From: JACPVF01 sp964502095
Lineage (GTDB): Bacteria > Chloroflexota > Anaerolineae > Anaerolineales > Villigracilaceae
DNA: 64,000 bases
Reading direction: 5' to 3'
Assembly (NCBI GenBank): GCA_964502095.1
Contig: CAZCUF010000001.1
Span: forward strand, 124,001 to 188,000
In this document: positions 1-8,491 of the stretch, piece after piece
Position numbering within the stretch: position 1 is the stretch's first letter
Layout: every line of letters begins with the position of its first letter
The notes under the pieces: model-generated
What the model was told of the DNA's origin: nothing
What the model saw: the letters and a program-made list of their open reading frames with translations, nothing else
The model's database searches: none
Program-made: the position numbers and the translations under genes

Positions 1-129
1 TTTGAGCGGTTTTTCCTTCTTGAAGCGCTCGCGGATCTGGCGCAGGACCGGCATCTCGCGCTCGGCCCAATCAATGCGGCGGCGGCCGCCCTCAGCCTGT
101 TCAATGTCCTTAATATCGTAATTGCTCAT
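1..129 (-). CDS. ahcY: Adenosylhomocysteinase, N-terminal 43 codons (partial)
   Basis: Only the first 43 codons lie in the window; the gene continues past the left edge. The N-terminus reads DIKDIEQAEGGRRRIDWAER, the conserved opening of S-adenosylhomocysteine hydrolase, followed by MPVLRQIRERF. The family is cytosolic and NAD-dependent, and splits SAH into adenosine and homocysteine, relieving product inhibition of methyltransferases. The start is the ATG at 129-127, preceded by a clear GGAG ribosome site. An upstream inverted repeat (GCAGAAAA/TTTTCTGC, 177-204) lies in the 86-bp leader; I do not recognise a SAH riboswitch there. The next gene upstream on the same strand is a PfkB kinase that could consume the adenosine released, so the pair makes metabolic sense. 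Confidence 0.9.
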   Translation of the reverse strand, partial: MSNYDIKDIEQAEGGRRRIDWAEREMPVLRQIRERFKKEKPLK

Positions 130-215
130 GTTTACTCCTTCGAAATAAATGGAAGACTGATGAAAGTGAACAGCAGGCAGAAAAGGCAGGTCGCCATTTT
201 CTGCTTGCGTCCCTA

Positions 216-1172
216 TTAACCTAACAAAACATCCAGCTTGCCGTGATCGTCGAAATGCGAGCGGAAGCGTTCAACGAACTCTGCGCGGGTGTACGAATGA
301 CTTTGCGGGCCGCGCTGTTCGAGGCAATACACCGCCGCCAGCGAACCGATTTCGCCGCATAGAACCCAATCCAGTCCGTGGGCATAACCGGTTAAGAAAC
401 CGCCGCGGAATGCGTCGCCTACGCCTGTGGGATCGACAATCTCCTTTTCGGGGACGGTCGGGATGAAGTATTCGTTGCCGTTGGTATAAAGATTCGCACC
501 TTCTTTTCCGCGCGTGATCAGCAACACTTTCACGTGCTTGAGGATTTGCTGAATATCCCAACCGGTCTTTTTGGAGATCAACTCGAATTCGTAATCGTTG
601 CAAAACAGGAAATGCGCTCCTTCCATATCGCGCGCCAGTTCATCGCCTTCCAGACGAAGCACCTGCTGACTCGGGTCATACAGATATTCGATGCCCAGTT
701 CGCGGCATTCCGCCGGGAATTTCACCATCGCGTCGGGCGCGCTCGGCGAGACCACTACCAAATCCGGTTTGCTCGGCAGGTTCTTCAGGGATTGACTGGC
801 GGAGTGCCCCATGGCTCCGGGGTAGAACGAAGCAATTTGAGCGGAAGCACGGTCGGTCGTCGCGAAGAACGAAGCGGTAAATTCGTCCGGGATGATTTGC
901 ATCAGCGAGGTATCCACACCCTTGGCGTTTAACCAACTCCGATAGTCTTCAAAGTCCACACCCACCGTAGCCATGATGCGCGGCTTCCCGCCAAGCAGGG
1001 CCATGGTATAAGCGATGTTAGGCGCAATGCCGCCGCGCTGTTTCGACATGGAATCGACGAGGAACGAAAGGCTGATCGAATTCAAACGTTCCGGAAGAAT
1101 CTGTTCGCTAAATAATCCGGGAAACGTCATCAAATAATCGTATGCAACTGAGCCAGTCAGGAGAATATCCAC
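216..1172 (-). CDS. PfkB-family sugar/nucleoside kinase (adenosine kinase-like)
   Basis: This is a 318-aa ribokinase/PfkB-fold kinase. The N-terminal glycine-rich part (GGIAPNIAYTMALLGG) and the C-terminal signature DPTGVGDAFRGGF with the catalytic Asp are both present. Substrate is inferred: it lies directly upstream of ahcY on the same strand, and related proteins in that position phosphorylate adenosine to AMP. The frame is open to 1247, but the start is most likely the GTG at 1172-1170. It has a GGAGG box five bases upstream and puts DILLTGSVAYDYL at the N-terminus, as expected for the family. A strong hairpin (1197-1225) lies just upstream of this start. Confidence 0.85.
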   Translation of the reverse strand: MDILLTGSVAYDYLMTFPGLFSEQILPERLNSISLSFLVDSMSKQRGGIAPNIAYTMALLGGKPRIMATVGVDFEDYRSWLNAKGVDTSLMQIIPDEFTASFFATTDRASAQIASFYPGAMGHSASQSLKNLPSKPDLVVVSPSAPDAMVKFPAECRELGIEYLYDPSQQVLRLEGDELARDMEGAHFLFCNDYEFELISKKTGWDIQQILKHVKVLLITRGKEGANLYTNGNEYFIPTVPEKEIVDPTGVGDAFRGGFLTGYAHGLDWVLCGEIGSLAAVYCLEQRGPQSHSYTRAEFVERFRSHFDDHGKLDVLLG

Positions 1173-1196
1173 AGCGCCTCCAGAAGTACGCAGGAA

Positions 1197-1225
1197 AATG
1201 GCGTGGCACTGAATGCCACGCCATT
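1197..1225 (-). promoter_or_regulatory. Perfect 12-bp hairpin in the kinase leader, possible attenuator
   Basis: AATGGCGTGGCA (1197-1208) pairs perfectly with TGCCACGCCATT (1214-1225) around a 5-nt loop. Read leftwards the stem is followed by TTTTCC and then, within 25 nt, the GGAGG and GTG start of the PfkB kinase. The layout suits an attenuator or a stabilising 5' hairpin; the U run is short, so full termination is uncertain. Confidence 0.5.
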
Positions 1226-1327
1226 GCAAGCGGGCTGAGTTTAACACGCGAAAGCGGAATTGTAAAGTTTACAGCGCGCCGAATTTGCGCGCAAAAACCT
1301 TAACACCAGCGGAGATTCGTGCAATAA

Positions 1328-1457
1328 TACGAACCATAGACACGGAGTCCATCCGAACGTCTTGTTGGTTCACCACCTGGCCGCGACGACTCGACACAAA
1401 AGACGTCTTTGACGTTGAGTCACAGCGACTTCGTGGTGTATTTTCAATAGGTTCGTA
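1328..1457 (+). promoter_or_regulatory. Large imperfect inverted repeat in the leader of the binding-protein gene
   Basis: Three nested pairs share the centre 1404.5: CACCAC/GTGGTG (1371-1376, 1433-1438), GACTC/GAGTC (1388-1392, 1417-1421) and the palindrome AAAGACGTCTTT (1399-1410). An outer pair TACGAACC/GGTTCGTA (1328-1335, 1450-1457) encloses them. The structure ends just before the AGGAGG of the next gene, so it could be a folded leader or a small palindromic repeat element. I do not recognise a known riboswitch. Confidence 0.4.
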
Positions 1458-1474
1458 ATTCTTAGGAGGAACCC

Positions 1475-3244
1475 ATGTCTGCTTTTGTCAGGAGAATTCT
1501 TCTATTGATTCTCGCCTCGAGCCTGACCTTTAGCCTGTTCGCATGTGGGACACCGAATCAGCCGCCCTCGCAAACACAATCAACCACCGAAACCCAAGCA
1601 ACGCAAATCCCATCTACAGCGCCGATGCCTGCCAACAAAGATATCGTCATTGTGATTCCCGAAGACCCGCCTTCGTTTAACGCCGTCATTTCGATCACGG
1701 GTTACGACGTGATGGTGATGAAACTCGTCCTGCTTGGCATGACGGGCATAGACCCGGATGGCAATGTCTATCCCGAACTTGCCGCAGAATTACCCACTCT
1801 TGCCAACGGCGATGTAACACAAGACACAGCCAACAATACCATGTCCGTTACATGGAAGATGCGCAAGGACGTTCAATGGGAGGATGGAACTCCGGTCACA
1901 GCCGACGATATGATCTTCACCTACAAAGCCATCACAGACCCGAACACCGGCAACTGGATTCCAGGCATCGACTCGGTGACGAACGTCGAGAAAATCGACG
2001 ATTACACGTTCAGGGTGGATTACAACTCGATCTATCCCTCCTATTTGACTCAATTCGGCGGCGAAAGCGTAGCGATCTGGCCTGCGCATTATTGCGACGC
2101 GTCACAGGGATTCTCGGCCTGGGACTGCGGACGCAAACCGCTCAGCGACGGGCCGTTCACTTTGCAGGAATGGGTGCAGGGCGATCACATGACCTTCGTC
2201 AGGAATCCGAATTATTACGAAAAAGGCAAACCGGATATCGACAAGATCACCGTCAAGATCATCCCCGATGCAACCGTTCGCAAACAAATGATGATCAACG
2301 GCGACGCCGATATAAACATGTGGATCAACGAAACGGTCGCCTCCGACTTGCAAAACCAGAACAACGTCAATGTAAGTATCAGCAAAGACAACCGCTTCGT
2401 AATGCGCCTATTCATGAACGAGGCCCAGAAAGGCACCACCGACTCGGTGAAATATCCGCATCCGATTCTTTCGGATGTGCGCGTGAGACAGGCCATCCGC
2501 ATGGCAATTGACGTGGATACGATCTCACAGCAGATCTTCGGCGGATACAGCCAACCGGTCTGGACCGAATTTTTCCGCCCGCCCTATAACAAGTGCGAAG
2601 TGCCGCGTCCAAAATACGATCCTGAAGCCGCTAAAGCATTGCTCGATCAGGCCGGCTGGACCGACCCAACCAACTCGGGCGTGCGTTCCTGTCACGGATG
2701 CACCACCGGCGCGCCCGAGGGCTACCCGATGGAAATGCAGTTCATCACCTACAAGGAATACGGCGATCCGATTCTGCTCACACAGCAATTGATCGCGGAA
2801 GAACTTGGCGGGATCGGCATCAAGCTCAATCTCGTCACCGTGGAGGGCAGTGTCTTATGGGCCGACTCGAAGAGCGGCGGCATCGAACAAACCGGCAACT
2901 TCGATATTGATCTTTGGGATGACGGTTACCCCGGCGTGGACCCCACATACTTCATTTCGCAGTATTATTCCAAAGATTCCATGGAGTCGGATAACGGCTG
3001 GAATATCGACCGCTGGGACAACGACCAGCTCAACCAACTCTTAAGTGAGGCGTATACGCTCGACGAAGCCAAACGTCAGGATGTTTTCTGCCAGATGGCA
3101 GCCATTCTGAACGATCAGGTGCCGATCGATTTAATGTTCACCACCATCAATGCAGACGCCTATTCAAAACGATTGGAAGGCGTGCAATCCACCGTCAACG
3201 ATGTGGTCACTTGGAACGTCGCGGACTGGAAAGTTGTCAAATAA
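1475..3244 (+). CDS. ABC transporter substrate-binding lipoprotein, family 5 (DppA/OppA type)
   Basis: A 589-aa extracytoplasmic binding protein. The signal peptide has a lipobox ending in Cys24 (LFAC), followed by a Ser/Thr/Gln-rich linker. The body has family-5 features: an early VIPEDPPSFN strand, WKMRKDVQWEDGTPVTADD near residue 130, and the FRPP...YDPEAAKALLDQAGW block near residue 370. Such proteins capture peptides, oligosaccharides or nickel; the ligand cannot be read from sequence. AGGAGG stands seven bases before the ATG. Two permease genes follow; a stable hairpin between this gene and the first permease probably lets the binding protein be made in excess. Confidence 0.9.
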   Translation: MSAFVRRILLLILASSLTFSLFACGTPNQPPSQTQSTTETQATQIPSTAPMPANKDIVIVIPEDPPSFNAVISITGYDVMVMKLVLLGMTGIDPDGNVYPELAAELPTLANGDVTQDTANNTMSVTWKMRKDVQWEDGTPVTADDMIFTYKAITDPNTGNWIPGIDSVTNVEKIDDYTFRVDYNSIYPSYLTQFGGESVAIWPAHYCDASQGFSAWDCGRKPLSDGPFTLQEWVQGDHMTFVRNPNYYEKGKPDIDKITVKIIPDATVRKQMMINGDADINMWINETVASDLQNQNNVNVSISKDNRFVMRLFMNEAQKGTTDSVKYPHPILSDVRVRQAIRMAIDVDTISQQIFGGYSQPVWTEFFRPPYNKCEVPRPKYDPEAAKALLDQAGWTDPTNSGVRSCHGCTTGAPEGYPMEMQFITYKEYGDPILLTQQLIAEELGGIGIKLNLVTVEGSVLWADSKSGGIEQTGNFDIDLWDDGYPGVDPTYFISQYYSKDSMESDNGWNIDRWDNDQLNQLLSEAYTLDEAKRQDVFCQMAAILNDQVPIDLMFTTINADAYSKRLEGVQSTVNDVVTWNVADWKVVK

Positions 3245-3268
3245 CCGAAGAGCAAAATCAATTGAATG

Positions 3269-3307
3269 ACAGGACAAGGCCGCGGCGCGCGCCCGGCCTT
3301 GTCCTGT
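3269..3307 (+). terminator. Strong intergenic hairpin between binding protein and permease
   Basis: ACAGGACAAGGCCG (3269-3282) and CGGCCTTGTCCTGT (3294-3307) form a perfect 14-bp GC-rich stem with an 11-nt loop, 24 bp after the binding-protein stop. There is no U run, so it is more likely an mRNA-stabilising or partially terminating processing hairpin, a common arrangement for overproducing a binding protein relative to its permeases. Confidence 0.6.
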
Positions 3308-3328
3308 TGCGACTCAAAGAATGTGAAC

Positions 3329-4366
3329 ATGGCTACATATCTTGTGCGTCGTTTAATTCAAACGGCTTTCCTGCTTTTCCTCCTGAGCATTCTGCTTTTT
3401 GGGATGGTAAACCTCGCGCCGGGCGGACCGTTAGCCGGCGAGGGCCAAAGTCGTCACATCCCGCCCGCAAAAGCGGCCATCCTCAAACGCCAGTTCGGGC
3501 TGGATAAGCCCCTGCCGCTCCAATATGTAATCTGGCTGGTGGGCAACAACTGGATGAAAGTAGACACTAACGGCGACGGCGCCCCGGATGGAAATGGCAC
3601 GCGGCTTGGAATCTTGCGCGGCGATTTTGGTTTTTCATTCCGCACCCGCCAACCGGTGTTGAGCGAAATAGCGGCGCGCTTCCCGAATACAGCTTATTTG
3701 ATGTCCATTACCATGATGGTTGCCATACTGCTGGCGATTCCCATCGGCATTATTTCGGCAGTCCGTCAATATTCCGCCTTCGATATTACGGCAACCACCT
3801 TTTCGTTTGCAGGACAAGCCCTGCCCGAATTCTGGCTCGGCCTGCTCTTATTGCTCTTATTCTATGGATGGCTGAAGAATCCATTCACGGGTGAGGCGCT
3901 CCTGCCCGGCGGCGGGATCGCCTCCGCAGACACCTTCGTTCTTTCGGATCGTATCCAACACCTGATCCTTCCAGTCCTCACCGGCGCTCTCGGTTGGATC
4001 GCCTGGTATTCCCGTTTCCTGCGCTCCTCCATCCTCGAAGTCCTCCCTTTGGATTATCTGCGAACTGCACGCGCCAAGGGCCTGCCGGAACGGTTGGTTT
4101 TATATCGTCACGCACTGCGCAACGCGCTCATTCCGCTTGTGACTCTCTTCGCCCTCGACCTGCCTTATATCTTCATGGGCGCGGTCTTCATCGAAACCAT
4201 CTTTGCCTGGCCCGGTATGGGACGCTTGTATTATCAAGCCGCAGTGGACCGCGACTATCCGCTCCTCCTGGCTGTGTTGATCATCGGCGCGGCCTTCATT
4301 ATCCTCTCCAATCTCATTGCAGATATTTTGTACGCTTATCTCGACCCACGCGTGCGGTACCAATAG
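3329..4366 (+). CDS. ABC transporter permease, DppB/OppB family
   Basis: A 345-aa inner-membrane permease. It opens MATYLVRRLIQTAFLLFLLS, typical of DppB-type proteins, with about six membrane segments and the cytoplasmic EAA loop that docks the ATPase (RTARAKGLPERLVLYRHALRNALIP). The frame is open from 3266, but those extra codons run through the intergenic hairpin, so the ATG at 3329 is preferred. Its TAG overlaps the GTG of the second permease by one base, implying translational coupling. The paired ATPase genes are not in the window. Confidence 0.9.
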   Translation: MATYLVRRLIQTAFLLFLLSILLFGMVNLAPGGPLAGEGQSRHIPPAKAAILKRQFGLDKPLPLQYVIWLVGNNWMKVDTNGDGAPDGNGTRLGILRGDFGFSFRTRQPVLSEIAARFPNTAYLMSITMMVAILLAIPIGIISAVRQYSAFDITATTFSFAGQALPEFWLGLLLLLLFYGWLKNPFTGEALLPGGGIASADTFVLSDRIQHLILPVLTGALGWIAWYSRFLRSSILEVLPLDYLRTARAKGLPERLVLYRHALRNALIPLVTLFALDLPYIFMGAVFIETIFAWPGMGRLYYQAAVDRDYPLLLAVLIIGAAFIILSNLIADILYAYLDPRVRYQ

Positions 4367-5316
4367 TGGAAGACGAAAATATCCTTGTCCCTGTTGCCAG
4401 CCTCGAAGCGGACTTAAATCCGTTATCGGTTTCAATCGACGCAGGCAAATCTGTCTGGCGGCGGTTTCGCCGTCATCCGGGCGCGATCATCGGCATCCTG
4501 ATCCTCGCCGCGTTGACTCTCGCATCCCTGTTCGCATTTCTATCCCCTTATCCTGAAAATACTTCCAATATGCTCGTACGGCTCCAGTCGCCATCGCTCG
4601 ATCATCCGATGGGCACAGACGCGCTGGGCCGCGACCTTTTGACGCGCGTGTTATACGGCGGGCGCATTTCCATCTCAGTCGGTTTGATCGTGGTTGGCAT
4701 CGCGATCCTGATCGGCGTTCCCATCGGCGCGGCCGCCGGATTCTACGGCGGCGCGCTCGATTCTGTCTTGATGCGCATTACCGACGCGTTCCTGTCGCTT
4801 CCTGCCTTTCTCGTTGTCATCCTGCTCGGCGCGATCATCAGCGAAGGCGGCATCCCGTTCATCAAGGGCAACAACATTTGGACCATCGGCCTCGTCATCG
4901 GCATCCTCTCATGGATGACCTTCGCGCGCCTTGTCCGCGCCATCTTCCTCACCGTTCGCGAACTGGATTATGTGACCGCCGCGCGCGGCCTCGGCGCATC
5001 CGACCTGCGTATTATTCTCAAGCACGTACTTCCCAATTCGATTGGCCCGATCATCGTGGAAGCCACACTCGAAATGGGTTATGCCATCGTGCAGGAATCC
5101 GGTTTGAGCTTCCTCGGCTTCGGCATCCAGCCGCCCACTCCCTCCTGGGGCAACCTGCTCAGCAACGCGCAGGAGAATTTCACCAAGTATCCGTGGCTGG
5201 CTATTTTTCCCGGTGTGATGATCTTCCTCAGCATCATCTCCGTCAACTATATCGGCGACGGTTTGCGCGACGCTTTCGACCCATACAAGGTATTGGAAAA
5301 AGTCGGCGAATATTAA
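4366..5316 (+). CDS. ABC transporter permease, DppC/OppC family
   Basis: A 316-aa permease with the DppC signature: an N-terminal cytoplasmic stretch (WRRFRRHPGAIIG), a first membrane segment, HPMGTDALGRDLLTRVLYGGR near residue 85, and the EAA loop YVTAARGLGASDLRIILKH with DLRIILKHVLPNSIGPI. The start is the GTG at 4366, whose G is shared with the TAG of the preceding permease; the longer open frame to the left overlaps that gene and is not a real extension. Together with the two genes before it this forms the membrane part of a peptide/oligosaccharide importer whose ATPases must come from elsewhere. Confidence 0.88.
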   Translation: MEDENILVPVASLEADLNPLSVSIDAGKSVWRRFRRHPGAIIGILILAALTLASLFAFLSPYPENTSNMLVRLQSPSLDHPMGTDALGRDLLTRVLYGGRISISVGLIVVGIAILIGVPIGAAAGFYGGALDSVLMRITDAFLSLPAFLVVILLGAIISEGGIPFIKGNNIWTIGLVIGILSWMTFARLVRAIFLTVRELDYVTAARGLGASDLRIILKHVLPNSIGPIIVEATLEMGYAIVQESGLSFLGFGIQPPTPSWGNLLSNAQENFTKYPWLAIFPGVMIFLSIISVNYIGDGLRDAFDPYKVLEKVGEY

Positions 5317-5392
5317 GCCTTCGTGTTACGTTCATCTGCGATTAAGCGTCGTCTTATTGACACTCTTTGGCTTTACCAGTATAAGTTTTGCC

Positions 5393-7810
5393 ATGAAACG
5401 CCCATTGCGCCTCCTGCTGGGACTTTGGCTGGTCACTGCCCTATCAGCTTGTTCCTTCCTTCAAGCGTTGCCTGCCATCCCGCCCGGCTGGACGGTGACT
5501 CCCAGCCTCGCTCCCACTTTTACACCTTCGCCAATTCCAACTGCAACACTCACACCTCAACCCGTAGTCCGCGTGGAAAACGGCGACCGCGCCTACTTCA
5601 ATGGCGATTACGATCTCGCGCTGGCGCTCTATCAAACCGCGTATCAAGATTCGCCCGATGCCATTGTGCGCGCCGCGGCCAAATGGGGAGAAGCCCGCAC
5701 GCTGTATGCTCAGAATCGCTTAAACGATGCGCTGACTTCCCTGCAAACTTTGATCTCGCAATTCCCCGATTCTGTACACACGCCCGAAGCCTATTTTCTG
5801 GAGGGTGAAGTTCAAAATCAACTGCAGAACTACGTTGAAGCGGCCAACGACTGGCAACTCTATATCACACTGCGCCCCAATGTCCTGGATTCTTACACAC
5901 AGGAATTACGCGGCGATGCGCTCTTCGCCGCAGGCAGTTACTCCGACGCGCTGGCCGCCTACATCGCGGCTTCGCAGGCTCCGCACCTCGGCGATGGTAT
6001 CCAACTGGACATCAAGACCGCGCAGACGCGCGTCGAACTGGGCGATTACGCCAACGCGCAGGCGCTCTATGACGGCATTGTTGCGCGCACCACCAACGAT
6101 TACATTAAAGCGCAGGTGGCGTATCTTTCCGGGCAGGTGTACCAGAAACTCGGTCAGAATGAAGACGCGTACGATAAATTCCGCCTCGCTGTGGAAAATT
6201 ATCCGCTTTCGGCTTACGCGTACTTGAGTCTGGTGGAACTGGTCAATGCCAAAGCCGAAGTCAGCGATCTCGACCGCGGCATCGTGGATTATTACGCCGC
6301 GCAATACGATGTGGCGCTCGCCGCGCTCGACCGCTATATCGCGGCCAACCCGATCAACGACGGCACGCCGCATTACTATCGCGCGCTCACTTTGGAAAGT
6401 CTTAATAACTATCAAGCCGCAGTGGACGAATTCTCGAACTTCATTACGAGTTATTCGAATCACCCCAAATGGGTGGAGGCCTGGGGCGATAAAGCCAATA
6501 TTCAATGGCTCGATCTGCATCTTTATTCGGATGCAGTCAAGACTCTTACCGATTACGCTTCGCTATATCCAAACTCGGCGGACTCGCCAAATTATCTGAT
6601 GACCGCCGCGCGCATCCTCGAGAGCAACGACCGCCTCGATGACGCCGCCCAAACATGGGCGCGCGTGACCGATTCGTATCCGGCCAACGAGCTGGCCCCC
6701 ACTGCCATCTTCGAGGCGGGCATTGTCCGATTCCGCCAGGGCAACTATCAGGCCGCGCTCGACGCGTTCACTCGCAGTCTGGCCTTCTCGCTTCAAAAAG
6801 AAGATCAGGCCCGCGCCTATCTATGGATCGGCAAGGCACAGCAAAAGTTGGGCAACACCGATGCCATGCAAAAGAGCTGGCAACAAGGGTTGAATCTCGA
6901 TCCCGGCGGTTATTACAGCGAACGCCAGCGCGATTTGCTCAACGGTCAGAGCCTGTTCACTGCGCCCGTACTTTCAAATTTGAATGTGGACTTACAGGCC
7001 GAACGGCCCGCGGCCGACGCCTGGGTGCGCATCACATTTAAACTACCCGCCGATGCCGATTTCAGCGGACCGGGCGCGCTCAGTCAGGACCCGCGCTTTG
7101 TACGCGGTACCGAATTATGGAACCTCGGCCTATACGACGAGGCGCGGTTCGAGTTCGAAGATTTACGCAACAGCGTCAACAGCGATGCGGTGCAGAGTTA
7201 CCGGCTCGGTAATTATTTGCTGACTTTGGGCTTGTATCGTCCCGCCATTTTCGCCATTCGGCAGACGCTCACCCTGGCCGGGTTAAATGATTCCAATGAA
7301 TCATTGATGGCCCCGCCTTATTTCAGCCACGTTCGGTATGGACTGTATTATTCCGATCTGGTCATACCCGATGCGCAAGCCGAGGGATTCGATCCGCTGT
7401 TCATGTTCAGCGTCGTGCGACAGGAAAGTCTGTTCGAAGGCTTTGTCCGTTCCACAGCCGGCGCGCGCGGTTTGATGCAGATCGTACCCAGCACAGGCGC
7501 CAGCATTGCCAGCGCCCTCGGCTGGCCGGTGTTTTATACAGCCGACGACCTGTACCGCCCGATCGTCAGCATAAAGTTCGGCACACATTATCTTGCCTCG
7601 AATCGTAATTTACTCGACGGGAACTATTATGCCATGCTGGCCGCGTATAACGGAGGGCCGGGCAACGCGCTGGAATGGGAAAAGCTATCGGGCAACGACC
7701 CCGACCTGTTTCTGGAAGTGACCCGCTTCGAAGAAACGCGGCAATATATCCGAAGCATCTACGAAATCTACGTGATATATTGCCGGTTATACGGGCAGAC
7801 AATCCAATGA
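5393..7810 (+). CDS. TPR-repeat lipoprotein with C-terminal lytic transglycosylase (SLT) domain
   Basis: An 805-aa secreted lipoprotein, lipobox Cys20 (LSAC). Residues about 60-540 are tandem TPR-like helical repeats with alternating Tyr/Ala positions. The last 150 residues are an SLT domain: catalytic Glu in VVRQESLFEG, then GARGLMQIVPSTG and the AAYNGGPGNA motif. The family cleaves the MurNAc-GlcNAc bond of peptidoglycan with formation of 1,6-anhydro-MurNAc. The architecture is that of soluble lytic murein transglycosylase, but tethered by a lipid. The start at 5393 is preferred because it gives a clean signal peptide; an upstream in-frame ATG at 5357 would not. A terminator follows. Confidence 0.9.
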   Translation: MKRPLRLLLGLWLVTALSACSFLQALPAIPPGWTVTPSLAPTFTPSPIPTATLTPQPVVRVENGDRAYFNGDYDLALALYQTAYQDSPDAIVRAAAKWGEARTLYAQNRLNDALTSLQTLISQFPDSVHTPEAYFLEGEVQNQLQNYVEAANDWQLYITLRPNVLDSYTQELRGDALFAAGSYSDALAAYIAASQAPHLGDGIQLDIKTAQTRVELGDYANAQALYDGIVARTTNDYIKAQVAYLSGQVYQKLGQNEDAYDKFRLAVENYPLSAYAYLSLVELVNAKAEVSDLDRGIVDYYAAQYDVALAALDRYIAANPINDGTPHYYRALTLESLNNYQAAVDEFSNFITSYSNHPKWVEAWGDKANIQWLDLHLYSDAVKTLTDYASLYPNSADSPNYLMTAARILESNDRLDDAAQTWARVTDSYPANELAPTAIFEAGIVRFRQGNYQAALDAFTRSLAFSLQKEDQARAYLWIGKAQQKLGNTDAMQKSWQQGLNLDPGGYYSERQRDLLNGQSLFTAPVLSNLNVDLQAERPAADAWVRITFKLPADADFSGPGALSQDPRFVRGTELWNLGLYDEARFEFEDLRNSVNSDAVQSYRLGNYLLTLGLYRPAIFAIRQTLTLAGLNDSNESLMAPPYFSHVRYGLYYSDLVIPDAQAEGFDPLFMFSVVRQESLFEGFVRSTAGARGLMQIVPSTGASIASALGWPVFYTADDLYRPIVSIKFGTHYLASNRNLLDGNYYAMLAAYNGGPGNALEWEKLSGNDPDLFLEVTRFEETRQYIRSIYEIYVIYCRLYGQTIQ

Positions 7811-7825
7811 ACGGTTCATAAAATA

Positions 7826-7856
7826 AAACTGGCCGCACGAGCGGCCAGTTTTTCAT
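7826..7856. terminator. Bidirectional intrinsic terminator
   Basis: AAACTGGCCGC (7826-7836), loop ACGA, GCGGCCAGTTT (7841-7851) with T runs on both strands. It sits between the convergent lytic transglycosylase and DUF167 genes and can serve both. Confidence 0.9.
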
Positions 7857-7885
7857 GCGCAAACATCAAAGCGGTCAATGGAAGA

Positions 7886-8197
7886 TTATTCGAGATAAGC
7901 CAGAATGCGCTTATGCGCGGTCGCGGCATCCATATCCAGGACCGAGATCAATTTATCGCGGCCTGACGCGCCTGCCACAATCTCCAGCCGCGACTTGGGC
8001 ACGCCCAGCACGTTGGCAAGAAATTTGAGCAATTCCGCATTCGCTTCATCGTCCACGGGCGGCGCGGCAATATGGACTTTCACCGTTCCGTCACTCAATA
8101 GCTCCATGATTTTATTCTGGCCGGCGCGCGGCGTCACGCGCACAGCCAATGCGGAACCGCTTCTGCCGTCATGTAAATGAAAACTGCGCTTGGGCAT
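7886..8197 (-). CDS. DUF167 (YggU-type) protein
   Basis: A 103-aa protein of the DUF167/YggU family, with the core LAVRVTPRAGQNKI and VHIAAPPVDDEANAELLKFLA, and the closing AGASGRDKLISV. The family is an alpha/beta fold of unknown biochemical role that recurrently follows yggS and yggT, as here. It is the last gene of the leftward YggS-YggT-DUF167 group. Confidence 0.88.
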   Translation of the reverse strand: MPKRSFHLHDGRSGSALAVRVTPRAGQNKIMELLSDGTVKVHIAAPPVDDEANAELLKFLANVLGVPKSRLEIVAGASGRDKLISVLDMDAATAHKRILAYLE

Positions 8198-8236
8198 TCA
8201 AAAACCTCGTCAAAGAGTTTTAAACAAACCGGTCGC

Positions 8237-8491
8237 TCACGGGTTGATCAACGACACCAGCACGCGCGTGATGAATTGAATCAGAATGATCAGGATCAAC
8301 GGGCTGAAATCGAGCCCGCCCAAAGTGGGCACCACACGGCGAATCGGGTTGAGCATCGGGTCCACAATACGATCCAGCGCCTCGCGCACCGGATGATAAG
8401 GCGATAGAAAAAAGGAAAGCAGGGCCGATACAAAAACCAGCAATATCAGCGCCGAACCAAGTATATTGATCAATCTAGCCAGTTCCGCCAA
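8237..8491 (-). CDS. YggT family integral membrane protein
   Basis: An 84-aa protein with two hydrophobic segments and the YggT hallmark DRIVDPMLNPIRRVVP between them. The family is linked to osmotic adaptation and cell division in various bacteria, mainly by association with yggS and divisome genes. The start is a TTG directly after the TGA of yggS (TGATTG); the GGAGG ribosome site is inside the last codons of yggS, so the two are coupled. Confidence 0.88.
   Translation of the reverse strand: MAELARLINILGSALILLVFVSALLSFFLSPYHPVREALDRIVDPMLNPIRRVVPTLGGLDFSPLILIILIQFITRVLVSLINP

Noticed and set aside
130..215. SAH riboswitch before ahcY
   Set aside because: Only an 8-bp inverted repeat is visible; the conserved pseudoknot core is not recognisable in 86 bp.
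3994..4365. N-terminal extension of the second permease
   Set aside because: The additional codons lie fully inside the first permease gene in another frame and are Arg/Ser-rich noise; the GTG at 4366 fits the family length.
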